Assembly (NCBI GenBank): GCA_964609965.1
Contig: CAZSTS010000001.1
Location: 248,001 to 312,000 of the forward strand
Origin: JAHJDR01 sp964609965
Lineage (GTDB): Bacteria; UBA10199; JADGCS01
Length of the DNA: 64,000 nucleotides
Reading direction: 5' to 3'
Shown here: piece by piece, positions 45,083 through 53,685 of the stretch
How positions within the stretch are numbered: position 1 is the stretch's first letter
Layout: every line of letters begins with the position of its first letter
The notes under the pieces: generated by a model
Database searches by the model: none
What the model saw: only the letters and a program-made list of their open reading frames with translations
What the model was told of the DNA's origin: nothing
Program-made: the position numbers and the translations under genes

Positions 45083-45547
45083 ATGGAGGATCCTATGTGT
45101 GCAGATATCATTACAGGGAATGAAGTCCAAGCAGATCCATCAAGAAATTCAGCAGCAGATGCTGTTAATCCCACGCCAACAAAGGCTGAATTGGTTCTGA
45201 GATTAGTTGAGCAAGACTGGTTTATGTCACAGGATAACGTTACGCAAGAAACGTTGATCAGGGCCATTGTTAATGGTGAAAGAACCGATCTTGAGAGCAT
45301 GCGTACTGAGATTGTTAGGGATGAAATCAGGATGGCGGCTTCTCGATATGAAGAATGTGTGTTAGACAAATTGCTTCCAAAGTTCACGACAGAAACTTTA
45401 CCGACATTACAAAGTCACATTCTCACACACGATCGGGTTCGCGTAGGCCTGGAAGAGTGTTTTCAAGAATCAATGACCCCTTTTTCACATCCACCAATTG
45501 CAGATGAGAAAATTGAATACTCAGATCCTTTGACAGATGCGGGGTAA
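45083..45547 (+). CDS. Uncharacterised cytosolic-type protein, 154 residues
   Basis: ATGGAGGATCCT gives a strong ribosome site, and TATAAT occurs near 45069. It has no signal peptide or membrane helix. After a Ser/Asn/Ala-rich start (1-28) it is helical and charged, with LVLRLVEQDWFMSQDNVTQETLIRAIV and ESMRTEIVRDEIRMAASRYEECVLDKLLPKF. I do not recognise it. It stands alone between the phosphoribosyltransferase-domain gene (divergent) and the sigma-54-type gene. Confidence 0.6.
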   Translation: MEDPMCADIITGNEVQADPSRNSAADAVNPTPTKAELVLRLVEQDWFMSQDNVTQETLIRAIVNGERTDLESMRTEIVRDEIRMAASRYEECVLDKLLPKFTTETLPTLQSHILTHDRVRVGLEECFQESMTPFSHPPIADEKIEYSDPLTDAG

Positions 45548-45763
45548 CATCAAACACTTTCGCCATAAAACCCTATTACATCCCCTAGCATTTGTGTACA
45601 CCTCCTCCTATATAAATACTTGTTTTGTCATCTATTTTACATGCTTATGTTTTGTCTCCCCAGTTATTTAGTGTCCATGTAGCGCCTGCACCCCTATTGA
45701 TTTCTTATTATAATATCACTCACAATATCCCCTTGTTTTTGTTGTGATTATTAAACCCCATTT

Positions 45764-45780
45764 TTGGCACCGCCTTTGCA
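45764..45780 (+). promoter_or_regulatory. Sigma-54 (RpoN) promoter
   Basis: TTGGCAC at 45764-45770 and TTGCA at 45776-45780, with GG and GC separated by exactly 10 bases, fit the -24/-12 consensus. Transcription would start near 45791, just before the AAAGGAG at about 45802 and the ATG at 45816. Confidence 0.8.
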
Positions 45781-45815
45781 TTAGATAAAGCTAAACGAAC
45801 TTAAAGGAGCATGTT

Positions 45816-46145
45816 ATGAAGAGACAATTTATTAAAAGCACCATTTTTGTATTATTTTTAATGATGATTTTGTTTTCAACAAAGGTTTATGCTGGCTGGT
45901 ATGCCTATGGGAATCCTTATATGAACGAAAATGGAGCAATAATAGGTGGATCAGTAACTGTTGGTTATACTTGTCCTGGCGAAGAAGGTGAAAGCTTTAA
46001 AGATTACATTCACCGTGTTCTTGGCGGTAACGGTTTAGGTGATCCAGATATTCTTAATGGCGGAAATAATGGTGATGATGATGATGACGGCGGTGCTGAT
46101 GGATGGGACACTGGCGGGCCTGGTGACGGTACTGGAGTTGCTTAA
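45816..46145 (+). CDS. Small secreted Gly/Asp-rich protein under sigma-54 control
   Basis: 109 residues. The signal peptide (MKRQFIKS start, hydrophobic core) ends near VYAG. The mature part starts WYAYGNPYMNENG, has one Cys, and ends in a run of Gly, Asp and Asn (about 75-109, including six consecutive Asp). The acidic Gly/Asp tail could bind calcium. It is monocistronic, with strong ribosome-binding and sigma-54 sites. Function unknown. Confidence 0.75.
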   Translation: MKRQFIKSTIFVLFLMMILFSTKVYAGWYAYGNPYMNENGAIIGGSVTVGYTCPGEEGESFKDYIHRVLGGNGLGDPDILNGGNNGDDDDDGGADGWDTGGPGDGTGVA

Positions 46146-46152
46146 TCTACAC

Positions 46153-47127
46153 TCAATTCTCAATCTCGGTAATTTCTTCAAGAATTGGAATAATATAATC
46201 ATATCTAAGTTTTTCATACTCACTAAATTCATATTCTAGGTTTTCTTTTACTTTTTCAATCAACTCAGGAGAACTTGAGGGATCAACTCCCTCATTTCCA
46301 AGTTCCTTTTTTCTATCTATTATCTTGCCACCTGCTTTATCTAAAGCTGTTAAAAAATCATCTATAAATGCATTGAGGTCTTCGGGATAACTGGCATGAT
46401 CTTTTAAACTCTCTAAAATAGTGGCCACAACGCCTATTTCTACTAACAACATGGGATGGTTTGAATAATCATGCAAAGCATCAACTGAAAAATTGATAAC
46501 TTCAGTGAGATCACTCTTAGCAAGGTCAGTGGATTCAATTGAATTATAAAGACTTAAATGAAGTTTATACATTATTGAATGCTCTTTAAGCCTTGAAATC
46601 ACCTTAGAATATTCTAACCATTCAAATGGATCATCATATTCTGAAAATGAATACATGACACGCTTGGACAGTTCATCAAAATAGCGAGAGGAGCAATCTG
46701 TTTTCTTTAAAGACTTAATCACGTCTTTAATTTTTTCTATACTATACAATGGTGGTTGTTTGGCATCTTCAGATTCAAGGCTAGGCACTGGAATGTTTTC
46801 TAACAATCTCAAACATTCTTTCCTATCTTTCTCTGCAAGTCTGAGCAGCTCTTTTAAAGGCATGGTTTTTATTGATTCTTCTGATTTAGTATTTTCTTCT
46901 TGTTTGATAGTATTTGATTTTATGATTTTACTTGGATCTTTCTTGTCATTAATTTGCGATGAATCCTTTTCGGAGTTTGCTTTATTCCCAGAAATAGATG
47001 ACACCTCTAAACTGTCTGTTTCATCAACAATTTCTTCGTAACTATTAAAATAGATATAGAGAAAAGAAATCAAAATTATAATAATCACTAATGTAATGTA
47101 GATATTTTTTGAAATGAGCTTTTTCAT
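46153..47127 (-). CDS. Putative single-pass membrane protein, unknown function
   Basis: About 324 residues from MKKLISKN; the frame upstream (to 47157) would run through a hairpin. One N-terminal membrane helix (about 8-28), then a Ser/Lys/Asp/Glu-rich linker (about 35-90), then an all-helical region (about 90-324) with LRLAEKDRKECLRLLENIP and helices suggesting TPR- or alpha-solenoid-like packing. The C-terminal part faces the periplasm or cytosol depending on topology. The start lies 12 bp after a large inverted repeat, with no strong ribosome site. Confidence 0.65.
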   Translation of the reverse strand: MKKLISKNIYITLVIIIILISFLYIYFNSYEEIVDETDSLEVSSISGNKANSEKDSSQINDKKDPSKIIKSNTIKQEENTKSEESIKTMPLKELLRLAEKDRKECLRLLENIPVPSLESEDAKQPPLYSIEKIKDVIKSLKKTDCSSRYFDELSKRVMYSFSEYDDPFEWLEYSKVISRLKEHSIMYKLHLSLYNSIESTDLAKSDLTEVINFSVDALHDYSNHPMLLVEIGVVATILESLKDHASYPEDLNAFIDDFLTALDKAGGKIIDRKKELGNEGVDPSSSPELIEKVKENLEYEFSEYEKLRYDYIIPILEEITEIEN

Positions 47128-47139
47128 GAAAATAAAAAG

Positions 47140-47180
47140 AAAAATGACCTTGTCCACCTAGCGTGTCTAAGGTCATTTTT
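47140..47180. terminator. Inverted repeat downstream of the tRNA
   Basis: AAAAATGACCTT (47140-47151) and AAGGTCATTTTT (47169-47180) form 12-bp arms. On the minus strand it follows the tRNA gene and fits a terminator with T-rich ends. It also immediately precedes the start at 47127, so it could influence that gene. Confidence 0.7.
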
Positions 47181-47184
47181 ATTG

Positions 47185-47258
47185 TGGGCCCAGTTGGACT
47201 TGAACCAACGACCCGCCGGTTATGAGCCGGCTGCTCTAACCAACTGAGCTATGGGCCC
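47185..47258 (-). tRNA. tRNA with CAU anticodon (Met or Ile2)
   Basis: Reading the minus strand: acceptor GGGCCCA pairs with TGGGCCC at the other end, the D-arm contains AGCTCAGTTGGTTAGAGC, the anticodon stem GCCGG/CCGGC encloses a loop containing CAT, and the T-arm is GTTGG-TTCAAGT-CCAAC. The length is 74 nt with no encoded CCA. CAU fits elongator Met, initiator Met or TilS-modified Ile2. The acceptor GGGCCC and the D-arm argue against initiator. Confidence 0.92.
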
Positions 47259-47505
47259 GAAAATTTACGGAGGAAATTTTCCCTCCATTTTCAAATGCGA
47301 TTTTCAAATATAAAATAAACTCAATAGCTGCTCGTCTTCGGCTTTGCTCCTGAACGTCGCTTGCCTCAGACCCACCTCAGATTGCTTTCGTTCGTTCGCT
47401 AGATCGCTTCTCTCACTTTTCCTCGCTCCTGCTCGGCGCAATCTTCGGCTCTCGTTCACTGGGCCGTTCACTCAAGCCAACTGAGCTATGGGCCCGAAAA
47501 TTTAC
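47240..47505. repeat. 29-bp direct repeat containing the tRNA 5' end
   Basis: The same 29 bases, from CCAACTGAGC through to AAAATTTAC, occur at 47240-47268 and 47477-47505. The first includes the first 19 nt of the tRNA gene and 10 bp of its upstream DNA. Between them lie about 208 bp with no gene, containing C/T- and CGCT-rich sequence (about 47330-47470) unlike its surroundings. Confidence 0.85.
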
Positions 47506-47704
47506 ATCAATAAATTAGCTTAATTATGTAAGTAAATTCTCTTAAAAATGCAATTATTTACACAAGAATCTGATATTTATTAGGCTTTGCTAAATAAATT
47601 TGCTTTTCACAAACATCTAATATATGGGATTGCCCCAATGCATAAGTAATCTTTTTACTTAGGCTGGTAATTGAAAACTTAACCTTTTTAAACTCGAAAG
47701 AACT

Positions 47705-48430
47705 GTGAAAGATACACTGATAAGCTTACTAAACCTGTCTGAAATCGATAAACAAATTCACTATATTCTCGATCAACAAAGAGAAATACCCATCATCAAT
47801 CAAGAACTTAATTTCGAAATCAACACACTCGAAGAAGAAATAAACAAACTAAAAGGTGATGTGAATGAAGCAGAGACTCTAAAAAAGGACCTTTCGTCTT
47901 CTATTCAAATTAAGACTGAATGGATCAAAGATCGCGAAGAAAAAATAAACGAACTCAAGACACAAAAAGAATACCAAGCTGCTCAAAAAGAAATGACAGC
48001 AGCAAAAAAAGAAATCAAAGAAAAAGAAGCTCAACTGAATGAACTTGGCCCAAAACTTGAGTCCTTATCAACAGAATTTCTTACCACTTCAGAAAAAAAT
48101 GAGCCAAAAATAGAAGAGCTTAAAAAAATCATTAGTGAAAATAACACTAAACTAAACTCCGTAAGTTCAAGCTTAGATGAGCAAAAGCAAAAGAAAGAAG
48201 AGATTCTAGCTACTATTACTGATCAAAACACTCTTTTACATTACAATCACATCCTCAAACGTGCTGTCCCTGCACTATCAAAACTAGATCATGGCATTTG
48301 TACAGAATGTGGTACTCGCGTACTACCCAAAATAACAAACTTACTTAAAGTTGGCCAGTCAATACAATACTGCCCACGCTGTAAAAGAATTCTGTACCTC
48401 GAAGAGAATTTAGCCGCAGTAAATTCATAA
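47705..48430 (+). CDS. Coiled-coil protein with C4 zinc ribbon (CdsZ/DUF164-like)
   Basis: 241 residues from a GTG start. Residues about 10-180 form a long antiparallel coiled coil (LEEEINKLKGDVNEAETLKKDL and repeats). The C-terminal domain has CTECGTRVLP then CPRCKRILY, a four-Cys zinc ribbon. This arrangement is the CdsZ/zf-RING_7 family, usually of unknown function. The N-terminal NLSEIDKQIHYILDQQ is typical. It converges on the M23 peptidase gene. Confidence 0.85.
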   Translation: MKDTLISLLNLSEIDKQIHYILDQQREIPIINQELNFEINTLEEEINKLKGDVNEAETLKKDLSSSIQIKTEWIKDREEKINELKTQKEYQAAQKEMTAAKKEIKEKEAQLNELGPKLESLSTEFLTTSEKNEPKIEELKKIISENNTKLNSVSSSLDEQKQKKEEILATITDQNTLLHYNHILKRAVPALSKLDHGICTECGTRVLPKITNLLKVGQSIQYCPRCKRILYLEENLAAVNS

Positions 48431-48497
48431 ACAAATTTCACTTAACCCTTAGTCTTAATAATGTTTTTGATATTTTATTGAGTGATTTCTTTGTGAC

Positions 48498-49442
48498 TTA
48501 ATGAACCACAAAAGCAAGAGGATCTGTAGGAATACCGTCGACATGTACTTCGTAATGAAGATGAGGACCCGTGGTGTATCCAGTAGCACCAACTTCTGCG
48601 ATGAGTTCACCTTTTTTGAGTCTTGTCCCTTTTTTGACATGAATTTTGTGCAGATGAGCATACATGCTGCTAATACCATAGCCATGTTGGATAACTAATG
48701 TTTTGCCATAACCTGAACTACGGCCAGCATAAACAACCTTTCCACCAGCAGGCGCTTTTATGTGAGTCCCTGTTGGGCTTGCTATATCAACACCATTATG
48801 CATTTTATAATGGCGTCCAATGGGGTGTTTTCGAATACCAAAACCAGATGTAATCCATCCTTCGGTGGGGAGAGTGCTAGGTGTGGCGTTCACGTAATTG
48901 ATTTTATCGCGATTCAAAGAATAAATTTCTTCGAGTTTTTTATTGATAGTCGAAACTTCATCCTTAAACCTATTTAATTTTCTGTTAAACTTATTAACTG
49001 TGAGTGATCCATTATCGGCAATCCAACTATCAATGACCTCTTCAGTAGCTACGGCATTTTCATCGTCAAAATCATCAGGTAAAGAAAAATCAAGATCTCC
49101 AATTGGGCCTGTACCAAATCTTAAACTTTGAGGATCAATGTCCATGATTTCGCCTAAATGAGCAATACTATCGTCCATGAGAAATAGGTTCTTCTCTAAC
49201 TTTGCCAACCTTCCAATAAGAGCCTCTCTATTTTCGATGAGCTTTTGGTTCTCATAGTTATTACGCTTTAGAGCTATGACTTTGTTTTGATAGTTAATTG
49301 TAGACAGTACTGCTACAAAAAATAATGGAATAGATAAGATAAAGGTGATCATCAAGACCTTGAGAGTAAATCCCGAAACCTTAAAAGTTCGAGTTTTATT
49401 CTTATCTTTTGGGACAAAAATAATGTGATAGTCTTTAAACAT
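48498..49442 (-). CDS. M23 family metallopeptidase, membrane-anchored
   Basis: 314 residues: a cytosolic start, one membrane helix (about 25-48), a coiled coil (about 55-185), then a LytM domain (about 190-310). Metal ligands are in YKMHNGVDIASPTGT (H and D) and GPHLHYEVHVDG (HxH). This matches murein DD-endopeptidases or their activators such as EnvC-like proteins. All metal ligands appear present, so it may be an active peptidoglycan hydrolase. It lies 80 bp downstream of the PP2C gene. Confidence 0.92.
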   Translation of the reverse strand: MFKDYHIIFVPKDKNKTRTFKVSGFTLKVLMITFILSIPLFFVAVLSTINYQNKVIALKRNNYENQKLIENREALIGRLAKLEKNLFLMDDSIAHLGEIMDIDPQSLRFGTGPIGDLDFSLPDDFDDENAVATEEVIDSWIADNGSLTVNKFNRKLNRFKDEVSTINKKLEEIYSLNRDKINYVNATPSTLPTEGWITSGFGIRKHPIGRHYKMHNGVDIASPTGTHIKAPAGGKVVYAGRSSGYGKTLVIQHGYGISSMYAHLHKIHVKKGTRLKKGELIAEVGATGYTTGPHLHYEVHVDGIPTDPLAFVVH

Positions 49443-49522
49443 ATATATTATAGGTATCGGTCAAATTAACCAAATGTTGCCAATCTTTGTAACCGCTTGA
49501 TTTCGTTAACATATTGCTTTGT

Positions 49523-50275
49523 CTACACTTTGCAAACAATGACAGTAATGTTATCGTCGCCTCCTTTTTCATTGGCACTCTTGATTAGTTCTTGGCAGGA
49601 TTTTATGACGTCGTTCTTCGTGACGACACCTTGGATATCCTGATCGTCTAACATATTAGTCAAACCATCTGAACAAAGCATAAGTTTATCGTTGTCTTGT
49701 AGCTCAACTTTACTCACATCAATCTCAACCTCTTCTTGGTATCCCACTGAACGTGTAATGATGTTTTTGAGTTTGTGTTTGCGAGCATCAATCTCCGAAA
49801 TGAGACCAGCCTGCATTTGTTCTGATACTAAAGAATGATCACGGGTAAGCTGTTTGATAGTATCACCACGTATGAGATAAACCCTGGAATCACCAACATT
49901 TGCCACATAGGCTAGCTTATCTTCAATAATCACCGATGTAATTGTAGTGCCCATGCCCTTGAGATCGGGATCATACAAGGCTTGATCAAAAATCTTTTGG
50001 CCTGCCACCTCAATAGCGTATTTTAAACGGTCGCCGTATTCTGTTTCTTCGGAATTAACGCCTGATATTACTGTAGCTTCTGGGTCAGTATTCATTGAGG
50101 CTATCACTTCTTCGATAGTGGCTACAGCCAAGCGAGAGGCATATTCACCTCCAGAATGACCACCCATTCCATCAGCAACAACATAGAGATTGAGGTCTCC
50201 GCTCACAAGAAAGCTGTCTTCGTTGCGAGTGCGTTTTTTTCCAACATCTGTTAGTCCGTAAGCTTCTATTTTCAT
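49523..50275 (-). CDS. PP2C-type serine/threonine phosphatase
   Basis: 250 residues. DVGKKRTRNEDSFLV, VADGMGGHSGGEYAS, MGTTITSVIIEDKLAYVANVGDSRVYLIR, LTRDHSLVSEQM and LCSDGLTNML are the PP2C motifs with the metal-binding Asp residues; GGDDNITVIV completes them. It probably reverses Hanks-type kinase signalling. No kinase gene is in the window. Confidence 0.95.
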   Translation of the reverse strand: MKIEAYGLTDVGKKRTRNEDSFLVSGDLNLYVVADGMGGHSGGEYASRLAVATIEEVIASMNTDPEATVISGVNSEETEYGDRLKYAIEVAGQKIFDQALYDPDLKGMGTTITSVIIEDKLAYVANVGDSRVYLIRGDTIKQLTRDHSLVSEQMQAGLISEIDARKHKLKNIITRSVGYQEEVEIDVSKVELQDNDKLMLCSDGLTNMLDDQDIQGVVTKNDVIKSCQELIKSANEKGGDDNITVIVCKV

Positions 50276-50411
50276 AACTGAAATCCTTATAGACAGACTG
50301 ATCGATTTGCGTCAATAACTATTAATCGAAATTTATCAAAAAAAACAACCGACTAAATGAATGACCCCCCAGCACCCCAAGGGGTGGAGAAACAAACCCA
50401 GATTGTGGGAA

Positions 50412-51758
50412 TCATGAAATCCCGCTAATATTTGATTGATTCACCAGCAAAGACACCCCACCGTGGCTTCCATAAAATTTTTGATCATTTCCAACAGAAG
50501 CCACATCCTTTAAAAGACGATGAAGATTATCTGTGAGAACCATATTACGCACAGCATGACCAACTTTACCAGAATCAATTTTTAGGCCTTGAATCCCTAC
50601 TGAGATTTCACCTGAGACTGTGTTTGCGGTATGTGCCCCAATCACCTTTGTGATGAGGATTCCTTGGTTTAGCTCTGAAACCAGGTCTTCTAAACTTTGA
50701 TCTCCTGGTTCAAGATAGAAATTATAATTAGAAATAGCAGGTAAAGATATCATATTATTCTTTTTGGAATGACCTGTGTTTTCTTTACTTAATCGATTTG
50801 CCCAATAAAGATTATATAGAAATCCTTTAAGAACACCTTGATCAACAAGCTCTGTTTTTTTGGTCAAACAACCCTCATCATCGAACAAAGTGCTGCCCAC
50901 ACGACCCATAAGCGTAGGGTCATCTACTAGACTAATCTGTTTTGCATAGATCGACTTACCTAATTGTCCTTCAAAGCTGGAATTATGATTAAACACATTA
51001 TTTGCATAAAAACTAGGTGCCAAAGACTTCATAAGAGTTGAAACAACATTACTGCGCAAAATGATTGGCCCTGAATAATTGGCAAGCGTTTTCCCCCCTA
51101 GTAATTCCAAGGCATCCTCTATCGTCGTTTTAGCAAGTTGAGTATTATTAATTTTATTAAATGAAACCTGAGAATCTGAATCATAAGCTATTTCTTGTGT
51201 TTGGTTTTGATCAACAACAACCATGACACTAGAATTATACAGGGTTCGAGTTTGAAAACGATCAAGCCCGTTCGAATTGATAATGAGCGTTGATTCTTGT
51301 TCATCTTCAAGTGAGACATCAGTTATGAGCTTAACTTGTGAACATGAATTCACTGCTTCTTGATTCAATTGATTAAGAAAGTCGTATTTTTGATCAAGTG
51401 TGATCTTCTGAAAATCTGAATCAAAATCTACTGGCTTTTGATAAGAATGGCTCTCTAAAGAAAAGGCATGATTCTTGTCCTGTGAATAATGAGGCAAAGA
51501 ATCAATACAGAGTTTAATCACATGGTCTATAGCCGAATTTGAAAAATCTGTTCCATAGGAAAAAGCCATTTGCTCATTCTTCAATATACGTAAACTAAAT
51601 CCCAATGAATCCTTTTTTTCATAGGTTTCTTTTTTGCCTGATTTGAGATTAATATTTGTGCCCTGCTTTGATTTTAAATAAATCTCAAAATCTATGTCCT
51701 TATTTTTATTTAATCGCTCTTTGATGCCCTGAGCTAGATTGTTAAGCCTTTCTTGCAT
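50412..51758 (-). CDS. pmbA: TldD/PmbA family protein PmbA
   Basis: 448 residues. The sequence has the family's N-terminal FEIYLKSKQGTNINLKSGKKETYEKKDSLGFSLRI, the middle DDEGCLTKKTELVDQGVLKGFLYNLYWANRLSKENTGHS (quoted in part) and the C-terminal VSGEISVGIQGLKIDSGKVGHAVRNMVL. TldD/PmbA (TldE) pairs act as zinc proteases in peptide maturation and CcdA degradation. A HExxxH motif is absent, as in the PmbA partner, so the catalytic TldD would be elsewhere. Confidence 0.92.
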   Translation of the reverse strand: MQERLNNLAQGIKERLNKNKDIDFEIYLKSKQGTNINLKSGKKETYEKKDSLGFSLRILKNEQMAFSYGTDFSNSAIDHVIKLCIDSLPHYSQDKNHAFSLESHSYQKPVDFDSDFQKITLDQKYDFLNQLNQEAVNSCSQVKLITDVSLEDEQESTLIINSNGLDRFQTRTLYNSSVMVVVDQNQTQEIAYDSDSQVSFNKINNTQLAKTTIEDALELLGGKTLANYSGPIILRSNVVSTLMKSLAPSFYANNVFNHNSSFEGQLGKSIYAKQISLVDDPTLMGRVGSTLFDDEGCLTKKTELVDQGVLKGFLYNLYWANRLSKENTGHSKKNNMISLPAISNYNFYLEPGDQSLEDLVSELNQGILITKVIGAHTANTVSGEISVGIQGLKIDSGKVGHAVRNMVLTDNLHRLLKDVASVGNDQKFYGSHGGVSLLVNQSNISGIS

Positions 51759-51837
51759 GCGATATTTTTAATATATGTCATGCAAAATACAAAGGATTTT
51801 TATTTTCCGTTGACATCACGCCTCCTTTCCTGTTTTG

Positions 51838-52006
51838 CATGCGCCCATCAGGTTCCAATGGATTAAAAGGGAAGTTGGTGCAAATCCAACACGGTCCCGC
51901 CGCTGTAAGTGGGGATTGTGATAGCCACAATGTCACTGCTTATCGAAACAGATAAGTGGGAAGGCGCTAGCCACAAGGTGATCCACAAGTCAGAAGACCT
52001 ACCTGC
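51838..52006 (+). ncRNA. Cobalamin riboswitch
   Basis: The sequence contains GGGAAGTTGGTGCAAATCC, then ACGGTCCCGCCGCTGT (the conserved core and B12 box region) and a 3' AGTCAGAAGACCTACCTG that closes the aptamer by pairing with CAGGT at 51849. This is the B12-type aptamer layout, with the long variable arms between. It lies on the plus strand before the beta-propeller lipoprotein, with about 190 bp of leader. No U-run terminator is visible in the leader. A GAGGAC (about 52057) versus GTCCTC (about 52116) pairing could be part of the expression platform. Confidence 0.93.
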
Positions 52007-52010
52007 TTGC

Positions 52011-52045
52011 CACGCCGTAGTCAGCCTGGGCTGACGAAGGCGGGT
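52011..52045. repeat. GC-rich hairpin repeat, copy 2
   Basis: CACGCCGTAGTC, then AGCCTGGGCTGACG and AAGGCGGGT, related to 37601-37640. GTCAGCC pairs with GGCTGAC. It sits directly behind the riboswitch aptamer, in what should be its expression platform. Confidence 0.5.
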
Positions 52046-52142
52046 AATAAATTGCGAGGACAAAATGTTTTACTCTTCTTATGCTCATCCCATAAACAGA
52101 TTAAATCCATCTCGTCCTCTAATACATTAACACTTTCAGTTT

Positions 52143-52179
52143 TACGCTAGACTCTAAACGCTAGACTCTAGACGCTAAA
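52143..52179. repeat. Word-iterated element before the beta-propeller lipoprotein
   Basis: ACGCTAGACTCTAAACGC followed by TAGACTCTAGACGCTAAAT: the word CTAGACTCTA occurs in two forms and is the reverse complement of the words at 36111-36140. It ends just before the CGGAGG ribosome site at about 52185. Confidence 0.55.
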
Positions 52180-52195
52180 TTGTACGGAGGATACT

Positions 52196-53419
52196 ATGAA
52201 AAAAACATTTCTATTACTAATAATCATTTCTCTCATCTCTTGTGGTCAAGTCACTTACGACACAGCTCAAAATGACACTGTAGAAAATACCGATGAATCT
52301 ATCAGCGTCGAAGAGCCAAATCTCATACGCATGTTTGCCTTTGCCACAGATTATGTCTCGAGCGGACAACTTTACACTGCTACCTATGATAACACTTCTA
52401 CAACCCTCGAAAATACGGGACTCACACTCTTAGGCACAGAAGCCAGAGTCAAACTCTATGCTAGTCTTCTCTATATCTTGCATGCAGGCGGTGCCTTTAA
52501 TTCAATCAGCACAGACAATCTTCAAATTGTGAATCCTTATGATGACGATGAACCTTTTATAACACTTGCCCAATACTCAACGGGTAATGGAACAAACCCA
52601 CAAGACGTAGTGATCAGCGGCAAGAGAGCCTTTATCTCTCTTTATAATCCTGCAAATGATTCCGAGAATGTAACAAACGAAGGTCTCCCTGGTGACGTGA
52701 TTGAGATGGACACAACAGATGGTTCTATTGTTCACCGGCATTCTTTCCAAAACTATCTCCAAGCTGATGGCGATCTCAATGCCAATGCTGCCCGCATGGC
52801 AATTTATGGCAATGTACTTTATGTTTGTCTGCAAGATCTTGAGTCTAACACATTCTCAGCCACAGCCCCTGGACTCATTGGCATGATTAATATTTTAGAT
52901 AATGAAGTCATTGGAGTGATTACGCTCCAAAGCCGAAACCCCTATGACATGGCCTTGAGCATTGATGAAAAGCGCCTTTATATCACCTCTACTTATAATT
53001 ACTTTTACGACGGGACTTTTGGTGGACTCGAAATCATTGATCTCGAAACGCAAACTTCGGAACTTTTTATCCCTGATAGTGAATTTGGTGGATACATCGA
53101 ACGTGTTGTCACTGCAGATGATCAAGCCTTTGCTGTTGTCTCACTTTTTGATATGATGACCTTCACATTTCAATCAAAGCTTATCAATTTTCCTACAGCT
53201 ATTGAAGCGGGCTCTGAATCAGCTGACTTCGAAGACTTTGGGACTGATATCCGAGATATTTTCTATCAAGATGATCATCTTTGGGTGAGCTACCGTGTGA
53301 TCAGCACCGAAGAAGGTGACAGCGATCCCATGATCAAACTCTTTGATCTCACAACAAACACACAAGTGGGTGATACACTTTACCCTGTGGTCACTGCTAT
53401 TTCGATTGCAGGGAATTGA
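52196..53419 (+). CDS. Beta-propeller lipoprotein under cobalamin riboswitch (BtuG-like candidate)
   Basis: 407 residues. Signal peptide with lipobox LISC at about residue 16. The mature part shows repeating beta-propeller blades: TNPQDVVISGKRAFISLYN, ARMAIYGNVLYVCLQDLE, NPYDMALSIDEKRLYITSTYN, YIERVVTADDQAFAVVS, DIRDIFYQDDHLWVSYRV, each a short strand-turn-strand unit. A CGGAGG site precedes the ATG. The cobalamin riboswitch lies 190 bp upstream. In Bacteroides, BtuG is a surface seven-bladed propeller lipoprotein that binds B12 for the BtuB receptor, so a similar role is a strong guess. Sequence identity to BtuG is unproven. Confidence 0.8.
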   Translation: MKKTFLLLIIISLISCGQVTYDTAQNDTVENTDESISVEEPNLIRMFAFATDYVSSGQLYTATYDNTSTTLENTGLTLLGTEARVKLYASLLYILHAGGAFNSISTDNLQIVNPYDDDEPFITLAQYSTGNGTNPQDVVISGKRAFISLYNPANDSENVTNEGLPGDVIEMDTTDGSIVHRHSFQNYLQADGDLNANAARMAIYGNVLYVCLQDLESNTFSATAPGLIGMINILDNEVIGVITLQSRNPYDMALSIDEKRLYITSTYNYFYDGTFGGLEIIDLETQTSELFIPDSEFGGYIERVVTADDQAFAVVSLFDMMTFTFQSKLINFPTAIEAGSESADFEDFGTDIRDIFYQDDHLWVSYRVISTEEGDSDPMIKLFDLTTNTQVGDTLYPVVTAISIAGN

Positions 53420-53424
53420 TCTAT

Positions 53425-53510
53425 TTCTGATACTTGATGCTAGATGTCAGATGCCGGACAAAAATCAGACATCTGGCATCCAGTATCTAGCATCTGAGAA
53501 CCTGTAACCT
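53425..53510. repeat. Word-iterated palindromic element before the 968-residue gene
   Basis: GATACTTGATGCTAGATGTC and GATGCC, then a spacer, then GACATCTGGCATCC and AGTATCTAGCATC, which are largely the complement. The words GATGC, GATAC and GATGTC repeat. It may end the preceding transcript. Confidence 0.6.
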
Positions 53511-53685
53511 GTACCAAAAAGTATCCCCCTGTTAACCCAAATCATACTACCCTCCCCTACATCAAAATAGTGTTCATTTTACAGGTCCACTATAAAAATA
53601 ATATAATATAATATAGAGTCGATTTTGTCTGGGGCAATAAGAGTGTCTTACAATTTATCGTGAGGAAATTTAAAGCGAGGGGTGT

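Noticed and set aside
47240..47505. Attachment sites of an integrated element
   Set aside because: The repeats flank only about 208 bp with no integrase, and the repeat is the tRNA 5' end; kept only as a possible scar.
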